The notes: generated by a model not told the origin, from the sequence alone. Counted from the first letter of the stretch, positions 27,217-36,503 are shown. The stretch is DNA of 64,000 bases from Fibrella rubiginis (GCF_017353185.1 NZ_JAFMYV010000002.1:727100-791099), one strand, 5' to 3'. Made by a program: numbers and translations.

Positions 27217-27240
27217 TTTTATGGACAAAATCGCTCTCCT

Positions 27241-28359
27241 ATGAAACCCGAAACCGTTGCGCTTCTTTCCACGCACTACTACGACCGCAACGCCGGTGCG
27301 CTGGCGCCGCCGATCTACCTCTCCACTACCTTTGAGCGCGATGCTGACGGGTCGTTCAAGCATGGCTACCTCTATGCCCGCAACGCCAACCCCAACCGCG
27401 ATTCGCTCGAACGCAGCCTGACGGCTCTGGAAGGCGGTTTTGCCACGGCAGCCTACGCGTCGGGGCAGGCGGCCACCATGAACCTGTTTCTGGCCCTTGC
27501 CCCCGGCGACCATGTGCTTATTCCCACCGATGCGTACTACGGCACGCCCGCCCTGCTCGAAGAGCTGATGCACCCCTGGGGCCTTACCTATACCCGCGTC
27601 GACATGACCGATCTGGCCGCCGTGCAAGCCGCCATGCACGAAAATACGCGGGTGGTCTGGGTAGAAACGCCGTCGAACCCGTTGCTGAAAATCGCTGATA
27701 TTCAGGCTATTGCCAACATCGCTCATGCAGGTGGGGCAATCTGCGTCTGCGACAACACCTGGGCCACGCCCATTTTGCAACGCCCCCTCGACCTGGGCTG
27801 CGACGTGGTCATGCACGCCACTACCAAATACTTCGGTGGCCATTCCGACGTGCTTGGTGGGGCCCTGGTGTTTAAAGAAGACAGCAAGCTCTACCAGCGC
27901 ATTCGCCGGTTGCAGTCGGTGGGGGGCGCGGTGCCGTCGCCGTTTGAATGCTGGCTGGTACTGCGGGGTATAAAAACGCTGGTCGCCCGGGTACGGATGC
28001 AAACTGAAACGGCGGGTAAGGTGGCCGAATTTCTGGCGCAGCATCCGCACGTGGAAGCTGTGCATTACCCCGGCCTGGAAAGCCACCTGGGTCACGAAAT
28101 TGCCAAAAAGCAAATGACCGGCTACGGTGCCATGCTATCCATCCAGGTGCGCGGCGGTGCCGATGATGCCATCCGGGTAGCGGCCAAAGTGCAGGTTTTC
28201 ACCCGCGCTACCAGTCTCGGCGGCGTTGAAAGCCTGATCGAGCACCGCGCCAGTGTGGAAGGCCCCAATAGCCAAACACCCCCCAACCTCCTTCGCATGT
28301 CTATCGGCCTGGAACACGCCGACGACCTGATCTTTGATTTGAAACGGGCGCTGGAGTGA
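27241..28359 (+). CDS. PLP-dependent trans-sulfuration enzyme (cystathionine gamma-synthase/lyase family)
   Basis: The 372-residue Cys/Met-metabolism PLP enzyme shows YLYARNANPNRDSLER, ASGQAATMNLFLAL, VETPSNPLLKIADI and CDNTWATPILQRP. PLP binds Lys196 in HATTKYFGGHSD. The C-terminus ATSLGGVESLIEHRAS is typical. Motifs alone cannot separate cystathionine gamma-synthase, gamma-lyase, beta-lyase and O-acylhomoserine sulfhydrylase. No other methionine gene is adjacent. An inverted repeat follows the stop. Confidence 0.93.
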   Translation: MKPETVALLSTHYYDRNAGALAPPIYLSTTFERDADGSFKHGYLYARNANPNRDSLERSLTALEGGFATAAYASGQAATMNLFLALAPGDHVLIPTDAYYGTPALLEELMHPWGLTYTRVDMTDLAAVQAAMHENTRVVWVETPSNPLLKIADIQAIANIAHAGGAICVCDNTWATPILQRPLDLGCDVVMHATTKYFGGHSDVLGGALVFKEDSKLYQRIRRLQSVGGAVPSPFECWLVLRGIKTLVARVRMQTETAGKVAEFLAQHPHVEAVHYPGLESHLGHEIAKKQMTGYGAMLSIQVRGGADDAIRVAAKVQVFTRATSLGGVESLIEHRASVEGPNSQTPPNLLRMSIGLEHADDLIFDLKRALE

Positions 28360-28366
28360 AGGAGTA

Positions 28367-28512
28367 GAAAATGAAAAATGGCTTCGCGCTGGTGGCCCTT
28401 CGACAAGCTCAGGGTGACAGCCCATCTAATGCAGTTCAGGTAAATTGATTCTAGTTTCCTGTCACCCTGAGCTTGTCGAAGGGCCACCAGCGCGAAGCCA
28501 TTTTTCATTTTC
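28367..28512. repeat. Perfect 53-bp inverted repeat with conserved core and 40-nt loop
   Basis: The arms 28367-28419 and 28460-28512 pair without mismatch. The arm carries GCTTCGCG and then the core with CCTTCGACAAGCTCAGGGTG. The 40-nt loop (28420-28459) is identical to the loop at 14782-14821. The right arm contains the stop codon of the convergent dehydrogenase gene (28505-28507). Confidence 0.95.
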
Positions 28513-29362
28513 CATCCTCTTCCTTCCCCACCATTTCCTCGCTCATCGCCCACAGTTTCTTGGCGTAGAAACCATTCTGGGCTTCTTCGGAGGGGGTTTT
28601 CGGTTTGCGGTCGGCGAAGTACAAGCCCGTTACGTGCTCTACGTCGGGCGAGGAGGCCAGCCAGACGCTGGTGTCGGCACCTTCTTCGGGGGTGCGCAGA
28701 AAAGGGCTAGCCAGTTTAAAGACGACGTTCATCATCCCCCCCGGGTCACCCGCAAAATTGGTTCGTACAGCACCGGGATGCAGGCTGTTTGACGTGATAC
28801 CATCGTCGAGCAGCCGTTCTGACAACTCTTTGGCAAAGAGAATGTTACACAGCTTCGACCTGTCGTAGGCAAAGATGGGGCTGTAGGAGTTGGGGCGGGC
28901 CAAATTGTCGAGGCGGAAGGTGCCGGTGAGCCGGTGCCCTTCCGAGGCTACCGTGATCACGCGGGCGTCCTGTCCCTTACGCAGCAGATCGAGCAGGAGG
29001 TTGGTCAGTAAAAACGGGCCGAGGTGGTTGGTGGCAAACGTTAATTCGTACCCCTCCGGTGAGTATTGCTCTTTGTTGACGAGCAAACCCGCGTTGTTGA
29101 TGAGCACGTCGATGCGGTCAACGCGGGCGTGGACCTCGCCCGCAGCTTCGCGCACGGACGTCTGACTGGCCAGGTCGCAGCGGATAAGATCAATTTTCTG
29201 GGCCGGGCTGGCGGCCTGGATTTCCTGCTGTACGGGCCGGGCTTTGTCGAGATTACGGCACAACATGATGATGTCGAACCCCTTTTTGGCCAATTCCTGG
29301 GCCGTAATTTTGCCGATGCCAGAATTAGCGCCGGTGATAACACAAATGCGTGATGAAGTCAT
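28505..29362 (-). CDS. Short-chain dehydrogenase/reductase (retinol-dehydrogenase-like)
   Basis: The 285-residue classical SDR has the cofactor motif TGANSGIG, NNAG, and a catalytic YDRSK (Tyr-x-x-x-Lys) preceded by a Ser in TVASEGHR. CRNLDKARPV after beta-2 suggests NADP preference. The later part reads HPGAVRTNFAGDPGG. The substrate is unknown. The last few codons and the stop (GKEEDGK) lie in the arm of the inverted repeat, so the C-terminus has been set by the repeat. Confidence 0.92.
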   Translation of the reverse strand: MTSSRICVITGANSGIGKITAQELAKKGFDIIMLCRNLDKARPVQQEIQAASPAQKIDLIRCDLASQTSVREAAGEVHARVDRIDVLINNAGLLVNKEQYSPEGYELTFATNHLGPFLLTNLLLDLLRKGQDARVITVASEGHRLTGTFRLDNLARPNSYSPIFAYDRSKLCNILFAKELSERLLDDGITSNSLHPGAVRTNFAGDPGGMMNVVFKLASPFLRTPEEGADTSVWLASSPDVEHVTGLYFADRKPKTPSEEAQNGFYAKKLWAMSEEMVGKEEDGK

Positions 29363-29479
29363 AGTAGGTGCGGCGTCTGTGCGCTGCTTTACCGGATAAA
29401 CTATCTGCGCAACGCCGGGGTTTTATTTATATGCCGCCCCCCATTCCAACGTAGCCTGGGTTGGCCGCAACACTTTCCT

Positions 29480-30085
29480 ATGAAAATTGCCATTATTTCT
29501 ACCTCACCACGCGCCAATAGCAACACGCTGCGTTTTTGCAAATTTGTTCGTAACGTGTTGCAGGAAACGGGTCAGCATGAGGTGACAATCGTTGATTTTG
29601 AGCAGTATGACCTTCTTTTTGTGGGGTCTGCCTGGATGAAACCCGAGACGCTTACTTCCTTTCAGCAGCAATTTGTTAGCGCCTGGGGCAACGCCGACCT
29701 GGTCTTTTTTGCGTCGCCCGAATACAACTGGACAGCCACGCCGCAAATCCTCAACGCCTTTCATGCCCTTGGCGGACCAGCGTTCAATCAACTCTTCGAC
29801 AATAAAGTTTTCGCTATGGTAGGCGTGTCGAACGGACGGGGTGGACGGCAGCCGGCGCTCGACATGACCACGGTGCTGAACAAAGTCATCAGCTTCACCA
29901 ATAACTTCTCTATTATTTCGCCGAAGTTGTACGAGTCGCACGAGACGGACAAAAACCTGGATGCCGATGGGCAATTTGTGGGCCACGAAGTATACGACCG
30001 CACCGCCCGCGCCTTCATCGATTACACACTGACCGTAGCCCAACGCTGGCACGCGCTGTCAATGAGTGAATTAGCGAATGAGTGA
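29480..30085 (+). CDS. NAD(P)H-dependent FMN reductase
   Basis: The 201-residue flavodoxin-like protein has the phosphate loop STSPRANSNTLRF near the N-terminus and SPEYNWTATPQILNAF, the usual PEYN flavin motif; MVGVSNGRGG follows. It should reduce FMN, quinones or azo compounds using NAD(P)H. The last nine residues (SMSELANE and neighbours) are encoded by the left arm of the 8-mer inverted repeat at 30061-30138, so this C-terminus is probably not conserved. It is divergent from the dehydrogenase gene. Confidence 0.9.
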   Translation: MKIAIISTSPRANSNTLRFCKFVRNVLQETGQHEVTIVDFEQYDLLFVGSAWMKPETLTSFQQQFVSAWGNADLVFFASPEYNWTATPQILNAFHALGGPAFNQLFDNKVFAMVGVSNGRGGRQPALDMTTVLNKVISFTNNFSIISPKLYESHETDKNLDADGQFVGHEVYDRTARAFIDYTLTVAQRWHALSMSELANE

Positions 30086-30138
30086 TTGAGTGTATTGTGT
30101 TTGGGTTAAACGTTCGCTCAATCGCCAATTCACTCATT
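30061..30138. repeat. Inverted repeat with 8-bp units, arms unequal by one unit
   Basis: The left side reads AATGAGTG, then AATTAGCG, then AATGAGTG, then ATTGAGTG. The complement of the right side (30115-30138) reads AATGAGTG, then AATTGGCG, then ATTGAGCG. The right arm lacks one 8-mer. The left arm codes for the end of the FMN reductase, and the right arm touches the stop of the cysteine desulfurase. Confidence 0.85.
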
Positions 30139-31288
30139 AAGCCACTCCCACATACAACTCGGCTACTTTGGCGACGGCGAAATCGACCTCGTCGGCGGTG
30201 TTGTATTTGCCGAATGAGAACCGGATGTTACCCCGGTTTGGATCGAGACCAGGCAGGGCACCCAACACGTGCGACCCCACTTCAGACCCACTCGAACAGG
30301 CCGAACCACCCGACGCCGAAATTCCGGCGATATCCAGGTTAAAGAGCAGCATGTCGCTGATGTCGGACGGAGGCAGGCTCACGCTCAGCACCGTATAAAG
30401 GCTCTGGTCGAGGTCGGCTGACAGTCCGTTGAACTGAACATCGTCAATCTGGGCGCGGAGCTGGTCGATCATACGTTGCTTCAGGCCTTCTATGTGGGCG
30501 CGGTGTTCGGCCATTTCGGCGTAGGCAATCTCCAGCGCTTTAGCCAAGCCCACGATACCGTAGACGTTTTCGGTGCCGCCGCGCCGGTTGCGTTCCTGCG
30601 CCCCGCCATGAATAAACGGGTGAATGGAGCCGCGTTCGGTGGGGCGGGTGTAGAGGAAACCAACGCCTTTGGGGCCGTGAAATTTATGGGCGGCACCCAC
30701 AATAAAGTCGGCTTTCAGGGTCTGCAAATCGTGCCGGTAATGGCCCATGGTCTGCACCGTATCGGAATGCCAGATGGCACCGTATTCCTGACACAGATCC
30801 CCTACCCGACTCATATCGAGCAGATTACCAATCTCGTTGTTGCCGTGCATCAGCGACACGAGTGAGTTGGGGTTGGTTTTCAGCAGCGTTTCCAGATGGT
30901 CATAATCCAGCCGTCCGGCTTCGTCGATGGCTACCAGGCTAAGCTTTATTTTGCCGCTTTTGGCCAGGTATTCCAGCGTATGCAACACCGCATGATGCTC
31001 TAGTGGTGAGGTAATGGCGTGGGTGATGCCATAGGTGTCGATGCTGCCCAAAATGGCGGTATTGTCGGCCTCGGTGCCGCCCGACGTAAAAAAGATTTCG
31101 GCGGGGGCGGCGTTAAGGAGGCCCGCCACCGTTTTGCGTGCCTTTTCGATAGCCGACCGCACCACACGGCCATGACCATGAATGGACGAGGGGTTGCCAA
31201 AATTCTCCTGCATCAGGGGCAGCATGGCCTCCAACACCACCGGATCGAGCCGGGTTGTGGCGGCATTGTCGAAATAAACGCGTTGCAT
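30137..31288 (-). CDS. Cysteine desulfurase (NifS/IscS family)
   Basis: The 383-residue PLP enzyme removes sulfur from cysteine for Fe-S clusters and thio-cofactors. It starts MQRVYFDNAATTRLDP. PLP contacts are in TSGGTEADN and HSDTVQTMGH. The PLP lysine is in GAAHKFHGPKGVGFLY, and the catalytic cysteine is in SGGSACSSGSEVGSHVL. No iscU or suf gene is adjacent, so the scaffold partner is elsewhere. A TAnnTTTG element lies 23 bases upstream. Confidence 0.95.
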   Translation of the reverse strand: MQRVYFDNAATTRLDPVVLEAMLPLMQENFGNPSSIHGHGRVVRSAIEKARKTVAGLLNAAPAEIFFTSGGTEADNTAILGSIDTYGITHAITSPLEHHAVLHTLEYLAKSGKIKLSLVAIDEAGRLDYDHLETLLKTNPNSLVSLMHGNNEIGNLLDMSRVGDLCQEYGAIWHSDTVQTMGHYRHDLQTLKADFIVGAAHKFHGPKGVGFLYTRPTERGSIHPFIHGGAQERNRRGGTENVYGIVGLAKALEIAYAEMAEHRAHIEGLKQRMIDQLRAQIDDVQFNGLSADLDQSLYTVLSVSLPPSDISDMLLFNLDIAGISASGGSACSSGSEVGSHVLGALPGLDPNRGNIRFSFGKYNTADEVDFAVAKVAELYVGVA

Positions 31289-31310
31289 AAGGTAAAAAAA
31301 GATCGTTGGG

Positions 31311-31318
31311 CAAAGGTA
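31311..31318 (-). promoter_or_regulatory. -7 promoter element of the cysteine desulfurase gene
   Basis: On the minus strand this reads TACCTTTG, an exact TAnnTTTG, 22 bases from the start codon. An 8-bp dyad (AGTGGACC at 31344-31351 with its complement at 31368-31375) lies just upstream. It could be an operator or a weak terminator for the preceding gene. Confidence 0.6.
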
Positions 31319-31400
31319 CGAGCGCCCTACCGACTAACCGCAAAGTGGACCAACCCAGTTCAGAGAAGGTCCACTCGGGAAACAGAACGATACATTCCGG

Positions 31401-32717
31401 CTATTTGACCGGTGCCTTAAGCGTAATGAAATACACCCGGTTTCTGTCTACGGCATTGGTAGCGGGTAATAGTTTGGCTACAAACGTGCCAGTGCCTGTT
31501 ACCCCAAAATCGTCGTCGTTTGAGACGGCCAGCAACGTGGGCGATAGCAGTGTCATTCCCTCAGCTTTGTCGTGTGGATATACCGGCGATACGTCGGTGG
31601 CCAGATCAAGCACCAGTGATTTGCTAACGGGCACAATGCCGTTGGTTTGCAGTGCCGCCGCCGTTTTGAGTTCTTCCACTGTTTTGCCACCAAACAGTTT
31701 ACCATTGGCCCCGTTGGCTGGATCTGAGATGTCTGTAGCATTGCTCAGATCAATTTTATAGACGCGTTTGAACAGGGTAGCTTTATTGGCGTCGGTCCCG
31801 TATTCACCATCACGCTCCAGCACCAGGAACGTTGTATTGGTAATGGCCGTAATTTCACTAATGGCCTGAAGATTAGACCGTTCAATGAGATACACATACT
31901 GTTTCGTGCTGCCACTCGCAATATCGAACGTTAAAATTCGAGTCACTAACGAGCCGGAGATAGCCGCCGACGACGGGTTATAAAGCGGGAACTGCATTAT
32001 CCCCACCAGCGTCTTGCCGTCGGGGGTAATCGTGAGGCCTTCCATACCCCGGTTTGCACGGCGGGTAGCAAACACGAGTGGAATGCGGCGACCTCCTGTA
32101 CCGCTGCCAAATGGATTTATCCGCTCGATGGTCCGGCCAGTTGCATCGAAATGCACGATATGGGGACCATACTCATCGCTCACCCAAAACGTACCGTCGG
32201 GTGCTATGGCCATCCCCTCCGAGTCGATACCATCTACGCTTGTGCCCAGGTTGGTGTTACCCACGCTTAGGGCCGTTTCGCCTGTGCCACCCTGATTGGC
32301 CGGGTTAGGCAGGCCGTTAAGTTTATCACCGGTGCTATTTTTAAGTTCAATGACCTTTTCCAGCGTCATTTGCCCGTTTATCAGCCGGAACTTGCCAATC
32401 TGTGGCGCAAAACCAGGCAGGGCAAATACCTTGGAATTGGCCAGCGTACCGTCGATGTTTGGCCCCCGGTCGGTCAGCATATAAAATACGGCCGGGTCTG
32501 TTGGGTCAGCGGCGATGGCGGAGCCAAACCCACCGTTATACACCTGTACCCCGTTTACATTGGTGAGCACCGCCGGTAGAAACGTACCTGGATTTATGGC
32601 ATCAACAACGGCTGGGAAGCCCACCTGAGGCACCATCCGGTGGTCCTGACAGCCACTAACCCAACAAGCGAGGGCCAGGCAAACAACTATTGGTAAACGC
32701 AGCGACGAGCGGATCAT
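31401..32717 (-). CDS. Esterase-like phytase family lipoprotein
   Basis: The start is the ATG at 32717, giving 438 residues; a TTG two codons earlier is possible. The signal LALACWVSGC is a lipobox, so the protein is lipid-anchored. The mature part matches the PF13449 type (esterase-like activity of phytase): SAIAADPTDPAVFYMLTDRGPN, VDGIDSEGMAIAPDGTFWVSDEYGPHI, NRGMEGLTITPDGKTLVGIM, then DKAEGMTLLSPTLLAVSNDDDFG. The fold is a beta-propeller. The substrate may be a phosphate ester, but this is not certain. Confidence 0.88.
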   Translation of the reverse strand: MIRSSLRLPIVVCLALACWVSGCQDHRMVPQVGFPAVVDAINPGTFLPAVLTNVNGVQVYNGGFGSAIAADPTDPAVFYMLTDRGPNIDGTLANSKVFALPGFAPQIGKFRLINGQMTLEKVIELKNSTGDKLNGLPNPANQGGTGETALSVGNTNLGTSVDGIDSEGMAIAPDGTFWVSDEYGPHIVHFDATGRTIERINPFGSGTGGRRIPLVFATRRANRGMEGLTITPDGKTLVGIMQFPLYNPSSAAISGSLVTRILTFDIASGSTKQYVYLIERSNLQAISEITAITNTTFLVLERDGEYGTDANKATLFKRVYKIDLSNATDISDPANGANGKLFGGKTVEELKTAAALQTNGIVPVSKSLVLDLATDVSPVYPHDKAEGMTLLSPTLLAVSNDDDFGVTGTGTFVAKLLPATNAVDRNRVYFITLKAPVK

Positions 32718-32843
32718 GAGCAAAGAGCGGCTTTACTGGTTGACAGAGCCGCAAAGCTCGCTTTCCTATATTACCTCACTGTAAAGCCTGTCCCCAGCTA
32801 TATAAACGGATTATTACTATTCTCAACATACCGCGTTTGGCAA

Positions 32844-34406
32844 TCAGTTGCTCATCAGCCCATACAGAAACGCCAGCCGGGCCGCGTCGGGCAGGGGTTC
32901 GGCGTGGGTGCTCTCACCCAGGATCAGCACTTGTTTGCCCGTGGCTGAATAGGCTGGCCACTGCGGCAGGCCCCCACCATTGGGATTACCCGTTTTGATG
33001 AAGTTAACCCAGTAGGCCGACATCTCAGTGGCTAGTTTGTCATCAGCGCCATCCAGGGGCCTGAGTTGCCGGTCAATGAACCGCAGGTTATCATAGGCGT
33101 AGGCTACTTCGCCGGTATGGAAAGCCCCGTAGTGCGCGTATTCACCCGAAGCGGGCAGTTTTCGGGTGAACCGATACACGTAAACCGGCTTGCCCTGCTC
33201 ACTCTGAAGGGTGGCCCAGCGGTAGTTCTGCACCCCAAAAACCTGGTCACGCGACCCCTTCAGCTGCGAATCGGCGGCTTCATCATCGGTGGTGCCGGGG
33301 TAATGCTGCAGGTAGACGTCAGCACGCGCTCCCTGCTGTTGCGCCACTTGTTTGCGGTAGTCGGCGGCGTTTTTAGGCGGGCCAAACACCATGCCTTCGT
33401 CTTCGTTCCAGCCCGTTAGCAGGGCCACGCTGTTCTCCTTTTTATGGGCAAAAATGGCGGCAATGGATTCGGGCAACACATAGCCGTCGGTGATGGGGCC
33501 GCGTACACTACCCTGTGCTTTGGCCAACACCTCATCAGCCGATTTAGCCCGGAGTTCGGCAAGCGACGAGGCGCCCATTGCCTTCATCACGGCTACCCCG
33601 CTTTCTTCGGCCTGCTTGAGCAGCGGCTGCGGCCGGGCAAAACTGGCTCCACTCTCGGCAATGGCTTTGGTAAACAATCCCTTTGCCAGCGGACTGGCCA
33701 CCAGACAGTTAACGCTCATGGACCCCGCCGACTGGCCGGCAATGGTCACGTTGGCGGGGTCACCGCCAAAGGCGGCAATGTTTTGCTTCACCCACTGTAG
33801 AGCCGCAATCTGATCCATCAGTCCGTAATTACCCGACGCGTTTTTGCCCGACTCCTGCGTGAGTTCGGGATGCGCGAAAAAGCCAAAAGGCCCTACCCGG
33901 TAGTTGATGCTCACAAAGACAACCCCTTTTTGCGCGGTGGCTTCACCGTCGTAGATGGGCGCCCCGCTCCCACCGCTCGAAAACCCACCGCCGTAGATCC
34001 AGACCAGCACCGGCCGGCGGGATTCCTTTTTTTGTGTTGCGCCCGCCTGCCCAGTCCAGACGTTGAGGTACAGGCAATCTTCGCTGATGGGCGCTTTTGG
34101 AATGAGAAATTCGGCACTCCACGGGCCAAACGGAGCCGGCACACCCTGCATGGGACTAGGACCAAACGCATCGCACTGCCGAACGCCGGTCCAGGGTTTC
34201 GCGGGTTGCGGGGCCTTCCAGCGCAGGTTACCCACGGGCGGGGCCGCAAAGGGAATACCCTTGAATGACTGAATACCCGTTTTGGGATTAACAATGCCCG
34301 AAACCAGCCCGCCCGAAACACGAATTGGTTCGGGTTGGTATACAGTAGGAGAGAAAGCTGTGATGAACAGCAAAAGGCCAATTAGGGAGAAGATCGGGCG
34401 GGTCAT
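32844..34406 (-). CDS. Secreted type B carboxylesterase
   Basis: The 520-residue alpha/beta hydrolase is placed from the ATG at 34406, where a signal peptide begins (IFSLIGLLLFITAFS). A longer reading to 34496 only translates an inverted repeat. The oxyanion-hole motif is WIYGGGFSSGG, SEDCLYLNVW is the family signature, and the nucleophile Ser is in GQSAGSMSV. The catalytic His is probably in YGAFHTGEVAYAY. It hydrolyses carboxylic esters outside the cytoplasm. It belongs to a minus-strand run of exported hydrolases. Confidence 0.94.
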   Translation of the reverse strand: MTRPIFSLIGLLLFITAFSPTVYQPEPIRVSGGLVSGIVNPKTGIQSFKGIPFAAPPVGNLRWKAPQPAKPWTGVRQCDAFGPSPMQGVPAPFGPWSAEFLIPKAPISEDCLYLNVWTGQAGATQKKESRRPVLVWIYGGGFSSGGSGAPIYDGEATAQKGVVFVSINYRVGPFGFFAHPELTQESGKNASGNYGLMDQIAALQWVKQNIAAFGGDPANVTIAGQSAGSMSVNCLVASPLAKGLFTKAIAESGASFARPQPLLKQAEESGVAVMKAMGASSLAELRAKSADEVLAKAQGSVRGPITDGYVLPESIAAIFAHKKENSVALLTGWNEDEGMVFGPPKNAADYRKQVAQQQGARADVYLQHYPGTTDDEAADSQLKGSRDQVFGVQNYRWATLQSEQGKPVYVYRFTRKLPASGEYAHYGAFHTGEVAYAYDNLRFIDRQLRPLDGADDKLATEMSAYWVNFIKTGNPNGGGLPQWPAYSATGKQVLILGESTHAEPLPDAARLAFLYGLMSN

Positions 34407-34424
34407 GAGGAAGGGGATTAGTAG

Positions 34425-34562
34425 TGCAGCTTCGCGCTCTAGGCTTCGCGCTGGTGGCCCTTCGACAGGCTCAGGGTGACAGGGACGTTGAATCAATTCA
34501 AGAGGATTGTTTTAATTTCCTGTCACCCTGAGCTTGTCGAAGGGCACGATGCGCGAAGCTAC
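34425..34562. repeat. Inverted repeat with conserved core, arms of mixed type
   Basis: The left arm has GCTTCGCG twice and then a core variant (CTTCGACAGGCTCAGGGTGA). The right arm carries the usual core complement and ends in GCGCGAAGCT. Left-arm bases between GCTTCGCG and the core match the copy at 28367. The right-arm equivalent resembles the copy at 14692, so the two arms mismatch there. The loop differs from both. Confidence 0.85.
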
Positions 34563-34589
34563 ACCGACCACGGTAATTTATACACTCCC

Positions 34590-36503
34590 TTATCGCTGTG
34601 CCGTTTCGGTACCCAGCAGGTATTTGTCCAGAAACTTGCGCACGGCCTCGTAAGCCACGATTTCATTCTCTTTCTTGGCAAAACCGTGCCCTTCATCGGG
34701 GAAGGTGACGTACTCGACGGGAACGCCATTTTTGGTCACGTTCGCCACAATCTCGTCTGACTCGATCTTGAGCACGCGCGGGTCATTGGCCCCCTGAATA
34801 ACAAGCAGCGGCTTTTTGATTCGTTGCGTATGGAACAACGGCGATTTATTGTAGAGAGCCACCGAATCGGTCTGGGGGTGCCCAATTTCTTTGAACATGG
34901 CATCACGTTGTGGTCCCCACCAGGCAGGCATGGAGTTCAGTGTCCGCAGCCAGTTGGCTACGCCAAAAATATCGACACCCACCGCAAACTCATCAGGCGT
35001 GAAGGTGAGGCCTGCCAGGGTCATGTAGCCCCCGTAGGAGCCGCCCATGATGCCAATTTTGTCGGGCACTACGTAGCCGGTCTGGGCCAGAAACTTCTTC
35101 GATTCCACGCAGTCGCGCAGGTCAGCGTCGCCGTGTTTGCGGTCGTCGGCAGCGTAGAACGTTTTGCCGTAACCCGATGACCCTCTGTTGTTTACGGCTA
35201 GCACCACATACCCGGCGTTGACCAGATACTGCACCAGCGGCGAGTAGTTCAGGCGCGTTTGGCCACCCGGCCCGCCGTGGATGCTCAGGATAGCCGGGCG
35301 CTTGTTGGTAGCTGAGGCGTCTTTAGGTTTATAGAGCAGGGCCGGAATCTCCATCCCGTCGAAGGATTTGTAGCGGATCACCTCACCCGTAACCAGGTCG
35401 GCGGGGTCAATTTCGGGGTTCAGCCCGCGTACCAGCGGCGTAGCTTTTTTGGCGGCGAAATCGTAGCTGAACAGGGTGGCGGGTGCGTTGGAGCTGTTCA
35501 CGAAAAACAGCATCCGTCCTTCGCTGTCGCCGATGTTCACGCCCGTAACGTCACCCGCCGGCAGGCCCTGCATAGCCACGGTCTGCCCGCTGCGGGTATC
35601 GATCAGGCGAAGTTCGGTGCGGGCGTCGTTGTTCACCGACACCACCCGGTAGCGGCCTTTGTAGGAATAATAATCGGCGGCAATGTCCCAGCTGGCTTTG
35701 TCGAGGGTTTCTGTTTTTCCCGATTTCAGGTCGTAGGCCTGTACATAGGCAAACTCGCCGCCCGCATCCGTGCGGATCAGGAGTTTGGCGCCGTCGGGGC
35801 TGAACTCCTGCGGGCTATTGGCTACCTCGCCCGTATGAGGCGTCAGGTTTTTAACTTCTTTCGTCTGTGTATTAAACAGGTACGCATCGCTGTTGGTAGT
35901 TGTCACGGTCTTACCGAGGGCAATGTACCGCCGGTCGGGCGAGACGTCGCCGGGGAAAAAGCCGCCCCCGTTTTCGTAAATCATCCGGGGTTTCATGGTA
36001 GCCAGGTCCATCTCGAATACATCGAAGGCGGCCTTGTTGCGGGCGTTCGATTGATAGTAAAAACTCTTGCGGTCATGGCTCAGGCCGGCGTACTGGTATT
36101 TGGCATTCGGTCCGGGCGTCAAATCCGTTACGGCTCCGTCCTTCTCGCGCAAATAAATGTGCGTCAGTTCATTACCTCCCTGATCGGCACTGTACAGAAT
36201 CCGTCCGTCGGGCAAATAGCCAAGCACATACAGCGATTCCGTTTTGGAGTGGGTAAGTTGTTTGGGTGTCCCACCGGCAAAAGGCACTTCATATAAATTG
36301 AAGATGCCGTCCTGATTCGAGCTATACAGCACCGTCTTTTCATCGGGCGAGAGGTCGGCCCCGCCAAACCGGACCGTCTTCATAAACTGCCCGATGGTAT
36401 AGGTTTTTACCGGCTTCTTGGGCAGGTCGCCAGCCAGCAGTGAGCCTGCCAGCAGCAGACTACAGGGAAGTGTGTATGTAAGGAAGCGTGCAGATGGGTG
36501 CAT
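34590..36503 (-). CDS. S9 family peptidase (dipeptidyl/acylaminoacyl peptidase type)
   Basis: The 637-residue protein has a signal peptide (TLPCSLLLAGSLLAGD). An N-terminal beta-propeller follows (repeats such as FGGADLSPDEKTVLYSSNQDG and YLPDGRILYSADQGG). The C-terminal alpha/beta hydrolase has the nucleophile Ser in GGSYGGYMTLAG, Asp in VIQGANDPRV and His in DEGHGFAKKEN. HGGPGGQTR is the oxyanion region. It should cleave peptides from exported proteins, probably in the periplasm. The gene at 36621 and the oligopeptidase at 37355 lie upstream on the same strand with short gaps. Confidence 0.94.
   Translation of the reverse strand: MHPSARFLTYTLPCSLLLAGSLLAGDLPKKPVKTYTIGQFMKTVRFGGADLSPDEKTVLYSSNQDGIFNLYEVPFAGGTPKQLTHSKTESLYVLGYLPDGRILYSADQGGNELTHIYLREKDGAVTDLTPGPNAKYQYAGLSHDRKSFYYQSNARNKAAFDVFEMDLATMKPRMIYENGGGFFPGDVSPDRRYIALGKTVTTTNSDAYLFNTQTKEVKNLTPHTGEVANSPQEFSPDGAKLLIRTDAGGEFAYVQAYDLKSGKTETLDKASWDIAADYYSYKGRYRVVSVNNDARTELRLIDTRSGQTVAMQGLPAGDVTGVNIGDSEGRMLFFVNSSNAPATLFSYDFAAKKATPLVRGLNPEIDPADLVTGEVIRYKSFDGMEIPALLYKPKDASATNKRPAILSIHGGPGGQTRLNYSPLVQYLVNAGYVVLAVNNRGSSGYGKTFYAADDRKHGDADLRDCVESKKFLAQTGYVVPDKIGIMGGSYGGYMTLAGLTFTPDEFAVGVDIFGVANWLRTLNSMPAWWGPQRDAMFKEIGHPQTDSVALYNKSPLFHTQRIKKPLLVIQGANDPRVLKIESDEIVANVTKNGVPVEYVTFPDEGHGFAKKENEIVAYEAVRKFLDKYLLGTETAQR

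Noticed and set aside
34407..34496. An N-terminal extension of the carboxylesterase (CHPEPVEGPPARS)
   Set aside because: It is the palindrome core read in frame; the same kind of peptide appears wherever this core is translated. The signal peptide starts at 34406.
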